A stretch of 54,842 bases of DNA, taken from a virus. The stretch is taken from positions 1 to 54,842 of the IMG/VR virus record IMGVR_UViG_3300035691_000006. One strand, given 5' to 3'. The position numbers and the translations under genes were made by a program. Below, in pieces: positions 23,436 to 31,995 of the stretch (position 1 is the stretch's first letter; each line of letters begins with the position of its first letter). The notes under the pieces were generated by a model. That model saw only the letters and a program-made list of their open reading frames with translations. It made no database searches and had not been told where the DNA came from.

Positions 23436-24644
23436 ATGCCCGAGACCACCGACCGCCGCGCCATGCTTCGTGAGGCATTCGACCGTTCCACCGCCGGCGA
23501 CGAGGAGGAGGTCGAGACCCCCGCCGCAGAGGAGACTCCGGAGGAGCCTGTCGAGGCCCCCGCGGCAGCCGAGGAGACCCCCGCCGAGCACGAGGGCGAG
23601 ACCGAGGAGCAGAAGGCCGCCCGCGAGCGCGACGAGAAGGGCCGCTTTGCCGCAGCGCCGAAGGAGAAGGAGGAGAAGGCGCCCAAGGCCCCCAAGGCCG
23701 CCGCCGCCCCCAAGGCGAAGCCCGGCACCGCTCCCGAGCCCAAGCCCGCGGCGCCTGCCGTTCCTGCCCAGGCCGCCGCCCCCGCTCCGAAGGGCCCGGA
23801 GACCAAGCCCCCGCAGTCCTGGACCCCGGCCGAGCGCGAGCAGTGGGGGAAGCTCACCCCGGAGGCCCAGCGCGCCGTGCTGCGCACCGAGGGCGAGACC
23901 CGGCGCGTGCTCCAGGAGAACGCCGGCCTGCGACGCGAGTACGGCGAGGCCCAGAAGTTCCGGAGCGAGATCGACAACGGCCTGCGCCCGTTCGAGGGCA
24001 TCTTCCGGTCGCAGGGCATGGACCCGCTCTCGGGGGCCATGTCGGTCGTCCGGACCTACGCCGCCCTGCACTACGGCGCCCCCCAGCAGAAGGCCGACAT
24101 TCTCGCCGACCTGATCGTCCGGTTCGGTGACGTGGACTCGGTGAACGCGGCGATGGAGCGGCGCGGGGCGGGCGTTCCGGCGGCTCCCCAGCCTCAGTAC
24201 CGTCAGCCGCAGGCCCAGCAGCCCGTGGACTACCGGGCGGCGATCCGCGAGGAGCTGGCAGGCCTCACTCAGCAGGCGGTGAGCTCCAGGGCGGACCGGG
24301 ATCTCGAGGCGTTCCTCGCGACCTCCCCTGAGTTTGCTCAGGATCCGCAGGTCTGGGAGGACATGCAGGTGGTCCTCGACGCCGCGGCCAAGGGTGGACG
24401 CAACGTGACTTACCAGCAGGCGTACGATCGGGCCTTGAAGATGAACGAGGAGATCCAGGGCGTTCTCCAGCAGCGCGCGCAGGCCGCAGCGATGGCCCAG
24501 CCGAGTGCCACGGCACCGACGGCACGGGCCCGAACCGCTGCGGCGACGGTTCGTTCGAAGCCTGCCCCTGCGGTGACGCAGGCGGTGGACCCGAAGGATC
24601 GGCGCGCGATGCTCCAGAAGGCGATGGAGAACTCCTCGCGGTAG
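23436..24644 (+). CDS. Scaffold-like head assembly protein
   Basis: 402 residues behind AGGAGTTCC. The first 150 residues are low-complexity (E, A, P and K runs), then QSWTPAEREQWGKLTPEAQ starts a helical middle as in scaffolds of P22-type and related phages, and the C-terminus is helical. Position just before the capsid gene fits. The two ends carry a shared motif: DRRAMLREAFDRS at the N-terminus and DRRAMLQKAMENSS at the C-terminus. Confidence 0.72.
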   Translation: MPETTDRRAMLREAFDRSTAGDEEEVETPAAEETPEEPVEAPAAAEETPAEHEGETEEQKAARERDEKGRFAAAPKEKEEKAPKAPKAAAAPKAKPGTAPEPKPAAPAVPAQAAAPAPKGPETKPPQSWTPAEREQWGKLTPEAQRAVLRTEGETRRVLQENAGLRREYGEAQKFRSEIDNGLRPFEGIFRSQGMDPLSGAMSVVRTYAALHYGAPQQKADILADLIVRFGDVDSVNAAMERRGAGVPAAPQPQYRQPQAQQPVDYRAAIREELAGLTQQAVSSRADRDLEAFLATSPEFAQDPQVWEDMQVVLDAAAKGGRNVTYQQAYDRALKMNEEIQGVLQQRAQAAAMAQPSATAPTARARTAAATVRSKPAPAVTQAVDPKDRRAMLQKAMENSSR

Positions 24645-24790
24645 CACGGCAGTTCGGTGGGAGCCGGGTTCCGGCCGACTCACTGCGAAGCGAGCCCCAG
24701 CGGTGGGGCGTGGGCGAACGGGATTGGACCCGTTGACGCGCAAAGACCGCGGACAACCTCGATTTGCAGTGAGAAGGGCAGGGTAACCCC
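24645..24790 (+). promoter_or_regulatory. Leader region before the capsid gene
   Basis: 146 untranslated bases with short GC hairpins (GCCGG-GTT-CCGGC near 24664-24676, GCCCC-AGCGGT-GGGGC near 24693-24708) and a TTGACG hexamer at 24733-24738 with a poor -10. A separate capsid promoter or attenuator is possible and would raise capsid output, but the boxes are weak. Confidence 0.3.
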
Positions 24791-25762
24791 TTGGCCGTTC
24801 CGAACCTCGCCGAAATCGCCACTTCCACGATCGACAACCGGTCGGGGATCGTGGCCGACAACGTCACCGCCAACAACCCGTTCCTGACGTACCTGAAGAA
24901 GCGCGGGAACATCAAGACCCTCGACGGCGGCGACAACATCAACGTCGAGATCAGCTTCGCGGAGAACTCGAACGCTGGCTGGTACTCGGGCATGGACCCG
25001 CTCCCGGTTCAGCAGGCCGAGGTGCTGACCTCCGCTCAGTTCCAGTGGAAGCAGCTCGCCGCCGCGGTCGTCATCAGCGGCCTCGACCGCATGAAGAACA
25101 AGGGCGAGGCGAAGATCCTCGACCTGCTCGACGCGCGCATGGAGGTGGCGGAGAACACCCTCGCCAACTTCGTCGAGCGCGGCCTGTACGGCGACGGCAC
25201 CAGCTACGGCGGGAAGAGCCTCACCGGCCTCGACCTCGCCGTCCCGACCACCGTCACCTCTGGCGTCTACGGCGGCATCGACCGTCAGACCTGGACGATG
25301 TGGCGTTCGCAGCTCCAGGACGACGCCGGCGCGCCCTCGAGCACCACGATCCAGGGCCGCATGACCACGCTCTACGGGAAGTGCGTCCGTGGCGCGGACG
25401 TCCCGGACCTCGTCCTCCTCTCCCAGACCTACTGGGGGACCTACATCGCGTCCCTCCAGGCGATCCAGCGGTTCGTGGACTCGAGCAAGGCTGAACTCGG
25501 CTTCAAGACCTCCAGCTTCCTCGGCGCGGACGTCGTCCTCGCGGGCGGCATCGGCGGCTCGGCGACCGACACGAACGGCACGGGGTACTTCCTCAACACC
25601 AAGTACTTCCAGCTTCGTCCCCACACCGATCGCCAGTTCACCTCGCTCGATCCGGAGAAGCGCTACGCCCTGAACCAGGACGCGATGGTGGTGCTCATCG
25701 GCTGGATGGGCAACGTCATCGGCAAGGGCCCGCAGTTCTGCGGCCGGCAGATCCACCACTAG
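24791..25762 (+). CDS. Major capsid protein
   Basis: 323 residues from a TTG start (TTGGCCGTTCC) behind AGGGCAGGG. N-terminal STIDNRSGIVADNVTANNPF, FLTYLKKRGNIKTLDGGDNI, then QFQWKQLAAAVVISGL and long helices DARMEVAENTLANFVERGLY, ending with a beta-rich C-terminal domain. The order matches phage major capsid proteins of HK97 fold. It follows the scaffold and precedes the decoration-like genes. No cleavage protease is visible, so the shell probably matures without proteolysis. Confidence 0.88.
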   Translation: MAVPNLAEIATSTIDNRSGIVADNVTANNPFLTYLKKRGNIKTLDGGDNINVEISFAENSNAGWYSGMDPLPVQQAEVLTSAQFQWKQLAAAVVISGLDRMKNKGEAKILDLLDARMEVAENTLANFVERGLYGDGTSYGGKSLTGLDLAVPTTVTSGVYGGIDRQTWTMWRSQLQDDAGAPSSTTIQGRMTTLYGKCVRGADVPDLVLLSQTYWGTYIASLQAIQRFVDSSKAELGFKTSSFLGADVVLAGGIGGSATDTNGTGYFLNTKYFQLRPHTDRQFTSLDPEKRYALNQDAMVVLIGWMGNVIGKGPQFCGRQIHH

Positions 25763-25789
25763 CCCGGTCGGTTCAGAAAGGCGAACGCC

Positions 25790-26326
25790 ATGAGCGACTT
25801 CAGGATGATTTACCCGGATGCAGGGTTCCCGCAGGTCAGCGCTGCGGATTCGTCCCCTCTGCTTCCGGTCGGCTTCGAGTGTCCCGCCCGCGACGTCGCG
25901 GCGGGCACCGGCGCGGCTGGCGGCTTCGGCGTGTTCCAGTACTGCCGAGGCTCCAACGTCGCGTCGGCCGGCCAGTTCGTCCAGATCATCAACGGGAGCG
26001 CCGTTCTGCTCGCCGCGGCCAACTCCGCGTCCAACTTCCCGATCGGCGTCGCGGCCGGAGTCCTCTCCGCCACGAACGTCTACGGGTGGGTGCAGGTGCA
26101 GGGGCGCGTCGACTACGCCAAGGGCACTAACACGTCGAACGGGGCCGGGGTGCAGCGCTACATCTGCGCCGGTACGCCCGGGATCGTGGTGTCCAACGTC
26201 GTCGCCGGCAACCGGATCCAGGGGCTGTGCGTGCCCGCGGACCAGAGCAACACGGCCGCGGTCTCCGCCTCCGGCATCTACGACCTGAACCGGCCGTTCT
26301 GCGCCGGTCTGACCGCGAGCCTGTAA
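25790..26326 (+). CDS. Putative capsid decoration protein 1
   Basis: 178 residues. Beta-rich, small-residue-rich text; the segment LSATNVYGWVQVQGRVDYAK is shared with the next gene. Position after the capsid gene and the composition fit a head decoration or stabilising protein. No Gam- or gpD-type signature is clear, so it may be a different class. Confidence 0.65.
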   Translation: MSDFRMIYPDAGFPQVSAADSSPLLPVGFECPARDVAAGTGAAGGFGVFQYCRGSNVASAGQFVQIINGSAVLLAAANSASNFPIGVAAGVLSATNVYGWVQVQGRVDYAKGTNTSNGAGVQRYICAGTPGIVVSNVVAGNRIQGLCVPADQSNTAAVSASGIYDLNRPFCAGLTASL

Positions 26327-26335
26327 GGGAGGAAC

Positions 26336-26872
26336 ATGTCCGCCTACAAGTTCATCGAGCCCATGGTTGGGGCTCCGAGCGTCTCCGGAACGGGCACCTG
26401 GGGCACCGCCCCCGGCCAGGCTCCTCCGGCTCCGTTCGGTCTCATCGCTGGGGCGCTCGATCCGACCTACGGGTACGGAGAGTTCATGTTCGTCTGCGGC
26501 GCGAGCGCTTCCGCTCCCACCGCGGGCGACGCCTGCCTCATCAACGGCGTCAGCGCCATGCAGGCGGTCTCCGGGAACACCGCTTCCCAGGGCGCGATCG
26601 GCATCGCTCCGGCCGCCCTCTCGGCCACCAACGTGTACGGCTGGGCCCAGGTCTACGGCGTGTGCGACTACGCCAAGCTCGGGACTCAGGGGACCGGGGC
26701 GCAGGGACTTCCGGTCTTCATCGGCACGACCGCGGGCCGCCTCCAGACCACGGTCGGCACCACCGGCTACATCATCAACGGCCTGAAGATCAGCCAGTAC
26801 AGCACCACGGCCAACAGCAACAGCGCAATCCTGAACCTGTACTACCCGGTCTACGACGGCCGGAACCAGTAG
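26336..26872 (+). CDS. Putative capsid decoration protein 2 (paralogue)
   Basis: 178 residues, the same length as its neighbour and related to it: LSATNVYGWAQVYGVCDYAK against LSATNVYGWVQVQGRVDYAK, with similar flanking glycine-rich loops. A tandem duplication followed by divergence is likely, so the virion may use two decoration proteins at different capsid positions. The N-terminal 40 residues differ most. Confidence 0.65.
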   Translation: MSAYKFIEPMVGAPSVSGTGTWGTAPGQAPPAPFGLIAGALDPTYGYGEFMFVCGASASAPTAGDACLINGVSAMQAVSGNTASQGAIGIAPAALSATNVYGWAQVYGVCDYAKLGTQGTGAQGLPVFIGTTAGRLQTTVGTTGYIINGLKISQYSTTANSNSAILNLYYPVYDGRNQ

Positions 26873-26887
26873 CGACGAATCGGGCGG

Positions 26888-26981
26888 GCCGCCTGCCTTC
26901 GGGTGGGCGGCTCGTCCGAGCGGTACGGCCGCGTCGTCAGCGGCCTGGGTCCGCCCGTTCTCTGGGTGGCGGGCGGACCCA
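26888..26981 (+). terminator. Tandem hairpins after the capsid genes
   Basis: First hairpin: a 10-bp stem (26888-26897 with 26102 offset removed, i.e. 26902-26911) around a TTCG tetraloop, two of its pairs being G-U. Second: a perfect 12-bp stem (26946-26957 with 26970-26981) around a 12-base loop. No T run follows, so they may attenuate transcription or protect the 3' end of the capsid message rather than stop it fully. Confidence 0.55.
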
Positions 26982-27013
26982 CTTCACCCAGACACCCTAC
27001 GGAAGGTGGACGC

Positions 27014-27877
27014 ATGGCCCAGGACGTTGCCCAGAAGCTGAGCGGCAGGTTCATCGACGAGCAGACCCTCGAGCCAGTGAAGGAGGACGGCGGCTGCTAC
27101 GTCGAGTTCTTCATGGAGGCGGAGCCGGACCAGCTCCTCACCGAGGGCGGAGTCATCGAGAAGAAGCACCCCCAGGTGAAGGAGATCCGGAAGATGGAGC
27201 AGGAGGCGCTCGCCGCCCTCCGTGCCGAGTTCCCCTTCTCGGACCCGGAGCCGGTGCAGCCGGCGAAGGACGCGCCTCCCCCGGTGCAGCGCCAGTTCTC
27301 CCAGGCGCATGAGGAGTGGGATGAGCGCCGACTCTCCCACGATGCCGACCTGAAGGAGAAGGCGACCCTTCTCCGCGACCATCACGAGTTCAAGGACCTG
27401 CTCGTGGTCTCGCCGGCCGGGCGCCCCATCTTCACGGATCGCGAGTTCATCCGGATCGTGGTCCCGGGCGACAAGGACAACATGCCCGTGCGCCGGGTGC
27501 GGCAGGCGGACATCGAGGCGTACCGGGAGAAGTACAACCTCTTCAAGCAGGGCCTCTCCCAGGCGACCACCGGGACCCCGCTCGAGCAGTGGCCGGGCCT
27601 CACCAAGGCCCAGGTCCGGGAGCTCTCCTACTTCAACGTCCGCACGGTGGAGCAACTCGCCAAGCTGTCCGACACCGCGATCCAGGGGATCGGGCCGTAC
27701 ATGGCCTATCGGCGCAAGGCGCAGGACTGGCTCGCCACCGCCCGTGGCGTCGCTCCGGTCGAGGAGGCGCGCGCCGAGGCGCAGCGGCTCCGCGACGAGA
27801 TGGCGGTTCTTCGCCGGCAGATGGCGGAGATGGCCGAGGCCCAGGCTCCCAGCAAGGGCAAGCAGGCGCGGACGTAG
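27014..27877 (+). CDS. Conserved structural-region protein with HhH-like segment
   Basis: 287 residues. Beta-like start, then charged helices; residues about 195-250 read GTPLEQWPGLTKAQVRELSY, then TVEQLAKLSDTAIQGIGPYM, a helix-hairpin-helix-like block seen in podovirus head proteins. The C-terminal 40 residues form a coiled coil (AQRLRDEMAVLRRQMAEMAE). Likely a minor head component. Confidence 0.65.
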   Translation: MAQDVAQKLSGRFIDEQTLEPVKEDGGCYVEFFMEAEPDQLLTEGGVIEKKHPQVKEIRKMEQEALAALRAEFPFSDPEPVQPAKDAPPPVQRQFSQAHEEWDERRLSHDADLKEKATLLRDHHEFKDLLVVSPAGRPIFTDREFIRIVVPGDKDNMPVRRVRQADIEAYREKYNLFKQGLSQATTGTPLEQWPGLTKAQVRELSYFNVRTVEQLAKLSDTAIQGIGPYMAYRRKAQDWLATARGVAPVEEARAEAQRLRDEMAVLRRQMAEMAEAQAPSKGKQART

Positions 27878-27889
27878 CGAGGGGGTGTC

Positions 27890-28894
27890 ATGGCCGCCCA
27901 GGTCTACGAACTGTTCTTTGGGACGGCCAACGCGGGCGGGGCGCCGACGTTCTCGCGCTTCGCCCGCGGCGACACCGGAGACCCCGTCACTCCGCCGGCG
28001 ATCACGGAACGGGGCCAGGGGCTATACCTGTTCTCCTGGGACTGGGGCCTCTCTCCTTCCACGTCGATCGAGTACATCGCCACCCTGAACGGCGTCGAAC
28101 TCTTCGACTCCATCAGCGGGAACCCTCCGCCCGGCACGGTCGCGATCACGCCCTCGACCTCCCCGGCGCAGTCGATGTTCGACAGCGCCGGGACGATCAT
28201 CACGCGCGCGGCGCTCCAACTCGGGCTCGGGAACTTCTCCGACCCCTACGCCTCGACCGACCCGCAGATCCTCCAGCTCTGCGAGTTCCTCCGGCAGGCC
28301 GGGGACGACCTCAACACCGAGCACGACTGGACCCAACTCGTCCGGGAGGCGACGTTCGTCACCGACGGCGTCTCGACCAGCTACGCCCTGCCGGCGGACT
28401 TCCATGACTTCATCGACCAGTCCGGCTGGAACCGCTCCGCCCACCTCCCGCTCATCGGCCCGCTCACCTCGCAGGATGTCCAGTACATGAAGGCGAGGCT
28501 CATCAACGTCCTGCTTCAGATTGCCTTCCGGAAGGTGGGCGGTCTGCTCGTGTTCCCGGTCGTTCCGGCCGCCAACGCCACCGTGGCGTTCGAGTACCAG
28601 TCGACGAACTGGGTTCAGAGCATCAACGCGAGCGCGCCGGACAAGGACGCCCCGAACGCGTCGACGGACACGGTCCTCTACGACTCCGACCTGATGGTCG
28701 CGGCGGTCAAACTGCGCTGGTGCGAGGAGAAGGGCTGGGACACCTCCGCCGCCCAGGCCCGCTACGACGAGAAGCTCGAGCACTGCATCGGAAAGGACAC
28801 GGGCGGGACGGTGCTTTCCCTTGGGCGGCGGGCCCGCCCCTTCGATCGGCTCATCGATGGAAGGAACGTACCCGAGGGGTCATGGGGCCAGTGA
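27890..28894 (+). CDS. Head-tail adaptor protein (P22 gp4-like position)
   Basis: 334 residues. About 95 beta-rich residues precede an adaptor-like domain: FDSAGTIITRAALQLGLG, FLRQAGDDLNTEHDW, TQLVREATFVTDG and YALPADFHDFIDQSGWNR. This matches phage adaptor/tail-tube-A-like proteins that sit under the portal. C-terminal part has LKLRWCEEKGW-type helix. The N-terminal extension is larger than in the minimal adaptors. Confidence 0.72.
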   Translation: MAAQVYELFFGTANAGGAPTFSRFARGDTGDPVTPPAITERGQGLYLFSWDWGLSPSTSIEYIATLNGVELFDSISGNPPPGTVAITPSTSPAQSMFDSAGTIITRAALQLGLGNFSDPYASTDPQILQLCEFLRQAGDDLNTEHDWTQLVREATFVTDGVSTSYALPADFHDFIDQSGWNRSAHLPLIGPLTSQDVQYMKARLINVLLQIAFRKVGGLLVFPVVPAANATVAFEYQSTNWVQSINASAPDKDAPNASTDTVLYDSDLMVAAVKLRWCEEKGWDTSAAQARYDEKLEHCIGKDTGGTVLSLGRRARPFDRLIDGRNVPEGSWGQ

Positions 28895-28905
28895 CGCCCC
28901 GCGCC

Positions 28906-29478
28906 CTACAGGACGTGCGCCCATGCTCGGCGCGAAACGATGCGCCCCGCCATGGCGTCAGTCACTCCGTACTCACGGCCGAGGGCTGCGGCAGTTACCC
29001 CGGCGGCGTGCCGGGTACGCATCTCGACAACCTGAGCCTCTGTCAGTTTGGCGCGTCCGTTCATCGTTCCACGGGTGATGCGGGCCATGCGCTCTGGGAA
29101 TCGGCGCGCCGGATTGCGGTCACCGCGCGGAACGCGCTCCGGGTGAATCCGCCAGTGATGTCGATCGCCTCGGATCTGACGTCCCTTCGCGACCTTGTCA
29201 TTGACGTTGTCCTGCGACGTTCCGAGGAACAGATGGTCGGGGTTCACGCAGGACGGCTGATCGCATCGATGCAGGACACACAGGGATGCGTCGAGCGGAC
29301 CACGGAACATGCGCCACGATGTTCGGTGCGCGAGCTCGGGAGTTCGCGACGCGGTGTTACCGAATTGACCGTAACCCTTGGGCAAGGACGCCGCTGTCCA
29401 CCACCAGCATCCGGTGATGGGGCATGGGCTAACCTTCTCAAGGAATCGCTCCGTTTCTGGGCGTCTCGTGCGGGCCAT
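28906..29478 (-). CDS. HNH homing endonuclease, antisense in the structural module
   Basis: 190 residues. HNH core: CPITGCWWWTAAS, then VLHRCDQPSCVNPDHLFLG (H-N-H), then HPERVPRG-type minor-groove repeats, and a C-terminal HTH (AAALGREYGVTDAMAGRI). It lies antisense between the adaptor and the next tail gene, ending 11 bases past the adaptor stop. An AT-rich box just upstream supplies its own promoter. Homologous to 39557-40219. Free-standing homing gene by inference. Confidence 0.88.
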   Translation of the reverse strand: MARTRRPETERFLEKVSPCPITGCWWWTAASLPKGYGQFGNTASRTPELAHRTSWRMFRGPLDASLCVLHRCDQPSCVNPDHLFLGTSQDNVNDKVAKGRQIRGDRHHWRIHPERVPRGDRNPARRFPERMARITRGTMNGRAKLTEAQVVEMRTRHAAGVTAAALGREYGVTDAMAGRIVSRRAWAHVL

Positions 29479-29484
29479 ACTCGG

Positions 29485-29493
29485 ATTATAGCA
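29485..29493 (-). promoter_or_regulatory. Extended -10 promoter of the antisense HNH gene
   Basis: Minus-strand TGCTATAAT (29493-29485) is a perfect extended -10, extremely rare in this GC-rich DNA. It lies 6 bases before the ATG at 29478, so the transcript would start at or very near the ATG (leaderless). No good -35 is needed with TGn. Function inferred. Confidence 0.6.
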
Positions 29494-29519
29494 TTCGTGC
29501 CCGACGGACAGGGGGCATT

Positions 29520-31154
29520 GTGTTGACGGCAGCGCGCAGGGCGCGCCCGTCGCGCCTCCAGACTCTGCATCTGGATGCTCCCATCGGAGGGGATGACACT
29601 GTTTCTCCGGGTGTCGCGATCCCTCCACTTCGCAGCATTCTCAGCATCAACTTGATTTCAGCCGAATACGGCCTCCGTTCCCGACTCGGCTGGCGCGAGT
29701 GGGCGATCCTCGGCACTGGCGAGCAGGTCCGTTCGATCCTCCCCTACTTCGGCTCGACCAAGGACGGAGCCTCCAACCGCCTCTTTGCCGCAACGAAGTC
29801 CGGGATCTGGGATGTGTCCGCCTCGGGCGATCAGTCCGGGCACGGCACCCCGCCCACGCGGGTCGTGACGTTCGGCACTCAGAACGACGATTCGGGCTGG
29901 GGCCAGTCCACCGTGTTCGTCAACTCCGCCGGACACTGGCTCGTCTACACCGACGAGGCCAACGGGGTGTTCACCTACAAGGAGAGCGGATCGACCTGGA
30001 CCCAGGGCGGGATCCCGGGAACCGCGATCTCCGGGGTCGATCCGACGCTTCTCGTGGGCGTGCTCGCCTGGAAAAACCGGCTGTGGTTCGTGGAGCGCGA
30101 CTCGGGCCGGGGATGGTACCTCGGGATCGGGGCGGTCGCCGGTCCCGCCGTCTCCTTTACCTTCGGTAACCGCTTCCAGCGCGGCGGGGATCTCCGTTGC
30201 CTCGCGTCCTGGACCTTCGATGGCGGGTCGGGGATGGACGACCAACTCGTCGCGGTCTCTGGCGGCGGCGACGTGGTTGTGTACCAAGGCACCGACCCAG
30301 CCACCCCGGGAGCCTTCCAGCTTCGTGGCGTCTACTTCGCGGGATCCGTGCCGGCGGGGCGCAGGCTCACCACCGACTCGGGCGGCGATGTCCTCCTCAT
30401 GACGTCCACGGGGATCGTCCCGCTCTCCCGGCTCACCTCTGGGATCGTCGCGGCGGACCGGACCCAGTACCAGACGTTCCAGGTCGCGAACTTGTGGAAC
30501 CAGATGCAGGCCGCCACGGGAAGCCTGCGCGGCTGGGCGATGCGCCTTCACCCGGCCGATGCCGCCTTGATGGTGCTCGTCCCGATCGCGGACGGTCAGC
30601 CGACCGAGCAACTCGTGATGAGCCTCACCACGAAGGGCTGGCACCGCTACCGCGACATGCCGATGGGTGTCTGCGCTGAGCCCTGGAGCGGGACGCTCTA
30701 CTTCGGGACCGAGGACGGCCGGGTGTGCGTCAACGACGGCTACCTCGATGCGGTGCTCCTCTCCGATCCGAACAGCTACGCCGCGATCAACTGGAGCCTC
30801 GTCACCGCCTTCTCGAATCTGGGCCGTCCGACCCGCAAGCGGATCCAGCAGATCACGGTGGAGGTCATGTCCCAGGGCGGAGCGGTCGCTCTCAACGCCG
30901 AGGCCCGCTACCAACTCGACTTCTCCGAGGCGGCTCCGCCTTCGGCCGCCTCGGTGGCGCAGACCGTCGCGGCCTGGGACGCCGCACTCTGGGATCAGGC
31001 GAAGTGGGCGGGGACGTATCAGGTGCAGCGCCAGAACTTCGGCGCCTTCGGCTCGGGGGCGGAGCTCGCCCTCGCGATCCGTGGGGCGACCGTCTCGCGC
31101 ATGACCTTTGTGGGCGCCGACATTCTCTACGACGAGGGAGGGAACTTCCGGTGA
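29520..31154 (+). CDS. Beta-propeller-like DNA stabilisation / head-closure protein
   Basis: 544 residues from GTG 29520. Repeated beta motifs with W, G and D, including FVNSAGHWLVYTDEANGVF, LLMTSTGIVPLSRL and LAWKNRLWFVERDSG, suggest a propeller as in P22 gp10. The C-terminal 100 residues form a separate beta domain. It follows the adaptor in order, as gp10 follows gp4. The HNH gene separates the two. Confidence 0.65.
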   Translation: MLTAARRARPSRLQTLHLDAPIGGDDTVSPGVAIPPLRSILSINLISAEYGLRSRLGWREWAILGTGEQVRSILPYFGSTKDGASNRLFAATKSGIWDVSASGDQSGHGTPPTRVVTFGTQNDDSGWGQSTVFVNSAGHWLVYTDEANGVFTYKESGSTWTQGGIPGTAISGVDPTLLVGVLAWKNRLWFVERDSGRGWYLGIGAVAGPAVSFTFGNRFQRGGDLRCLASWTFDGGSGMDDQLVAVSGGGDVVVYQGTDPATPGAFQLRGVYFAGSVPAGRRLTTDSGGDVLLMTSTGIVPLSRLTSGIVAADRTQYQTFQVANLWNQMQAATGSLRGWAMRLHPADAALMVLVPIADGQPTEQLVMSLTTKGWHRYRDMPMGVCAEPWSGTLYFGTEDGRVCVNDGYLDAVLLSDPNSYAAINWSLVTAFSNLGRPTRKRIQQITVEVMSQGGAVALNAEARYQLDFSEAAPPSAASVAQTVAAWDAALWDQAKWAGTYQVQRQNFGAFGSGAELALAIRGATVSRMTFVGADILYDEGGNFR

Positions 31155-31723
31155 GTGACCCGACCTACGATCTCCGGGGCGCCGCCGCCTCCGCCATGGC
31201 CGGCGCGATGCGGAAGCATCGGGAGTTGCCCACGGGTCAGGGTGTGGTGCCGGGCGCCATCCCTGGTTCCGTGGCCAACAGCCCGGATCTCCAGTGGAAC
31301 ACCGACCTGTCGCCGGAAGAGGAGCAGCAGTTCCAGGACTGGGCCTCACGGCAGTCCGCCGCGCTGAGGCGGCCGATCCTGAATGACCTTCAGGACTACG
31401 ACATGCGGGGCCTCTTCCGCGACGTGAAGGGCGGCGACCTCGCTGCGGGTCACTTCACCGACAAGTTCAAGAAGCCGAATCACCCGACATTCAGTGACCA
31501 GTCCATGTACCAGGGCCGCAACGGATTGGCCGGCGGGCGATGGGTCCAGGGGCCAGGGGGATGGGAGTTCTACGCATCGCCGCACAACGCGCAGAACCTC
31601 GGTCCCGAAGGACTCGCGCGCTACTTCAACGAACACGAACAGGGGGTGCGCCTCATCCTGCCCGGCGCCGACGAGGCCACTGCCCGCGCCGAAGCCCTGA
31701 ACAGAAGGAAGCCCATGCCATGA
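31151..31723 (+). CDS. Conserved virion-associated protein (FSDQSMY motif)
   Basis: 190 residues from GTG overlapping the upstream stop. Contains DYDMRGLFRDV, then FTDKFKKPNHPTFSDQSMY, a motif common in podovirus structural regions. Ends with charged text; the first 40 residues carry AGAMRKHREL. A virion role is likely but unproven. Confidence 0.68.
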   Translation: MSDPTYDLRGAAASAMAGAMRKHRELPTGQGVVPGAIPGSVANSPDLQWNTDLSPEEEQQFQDWASRQSAALRRPILNDLQDYDMRGLFRDVKGGDLAAGHFTDKFKKPNHPTFSDQSMYQGRNGLAGGRWVQGPGGWEFYASPHNAQNLGPEGLARYFNEHEQGVRLILPGADEATARAEALNRRKPMP

Positions 31724-31995
31724 GCGATCCCGTTCTCTCTCCCGATGCCGCCGCCCGTGCCGAGGCCATGCGTCGCGCGCGCCCGGTTGAGCCGGTCGCC
31801 CAGCCTGGACTCTGGCAGCGATTCCTCGAGTATCTCCGCGCGGCCGAAGGCGGTCCGCGCCAGCAGGCCGGTCAGAACGTCGATCGGGCCATCCACGACA
31901 AGGTGCTCCCCGCTCCGCTCCAGATCAACGAGGCGCTCGCAACCGAGCAGCGCAAGCGGGCGATGATCGATGCGGCACTGAAGGGATCTGAGTGA
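31720..31995 (+). CDS. Small structural-region protein
   Basis: 91 residues, ATGA overlap. Contains ARAEAMRRARPVEP, similar to motifs in other virion-region genes, then WQRFLEYLRAAEGGPR and a helical C-terminus. Unknown role. Confidence 0.6.
   Translation: MSDPVLSPDAAARAEAMRRARPVEPVAQPGLWQRFLEYLRAAEGGPRQQAGQNVDRAIHDKVLPAPLQINEALATEQRKRAMIDAALKGSE

Noticed and set aside
29658-31349. 563-codon minus-strand frame through the stabilisation gene
   Set aside because: His/Arg/Pro-rich shadow of a well-supported plus-strand gene with no start signal.
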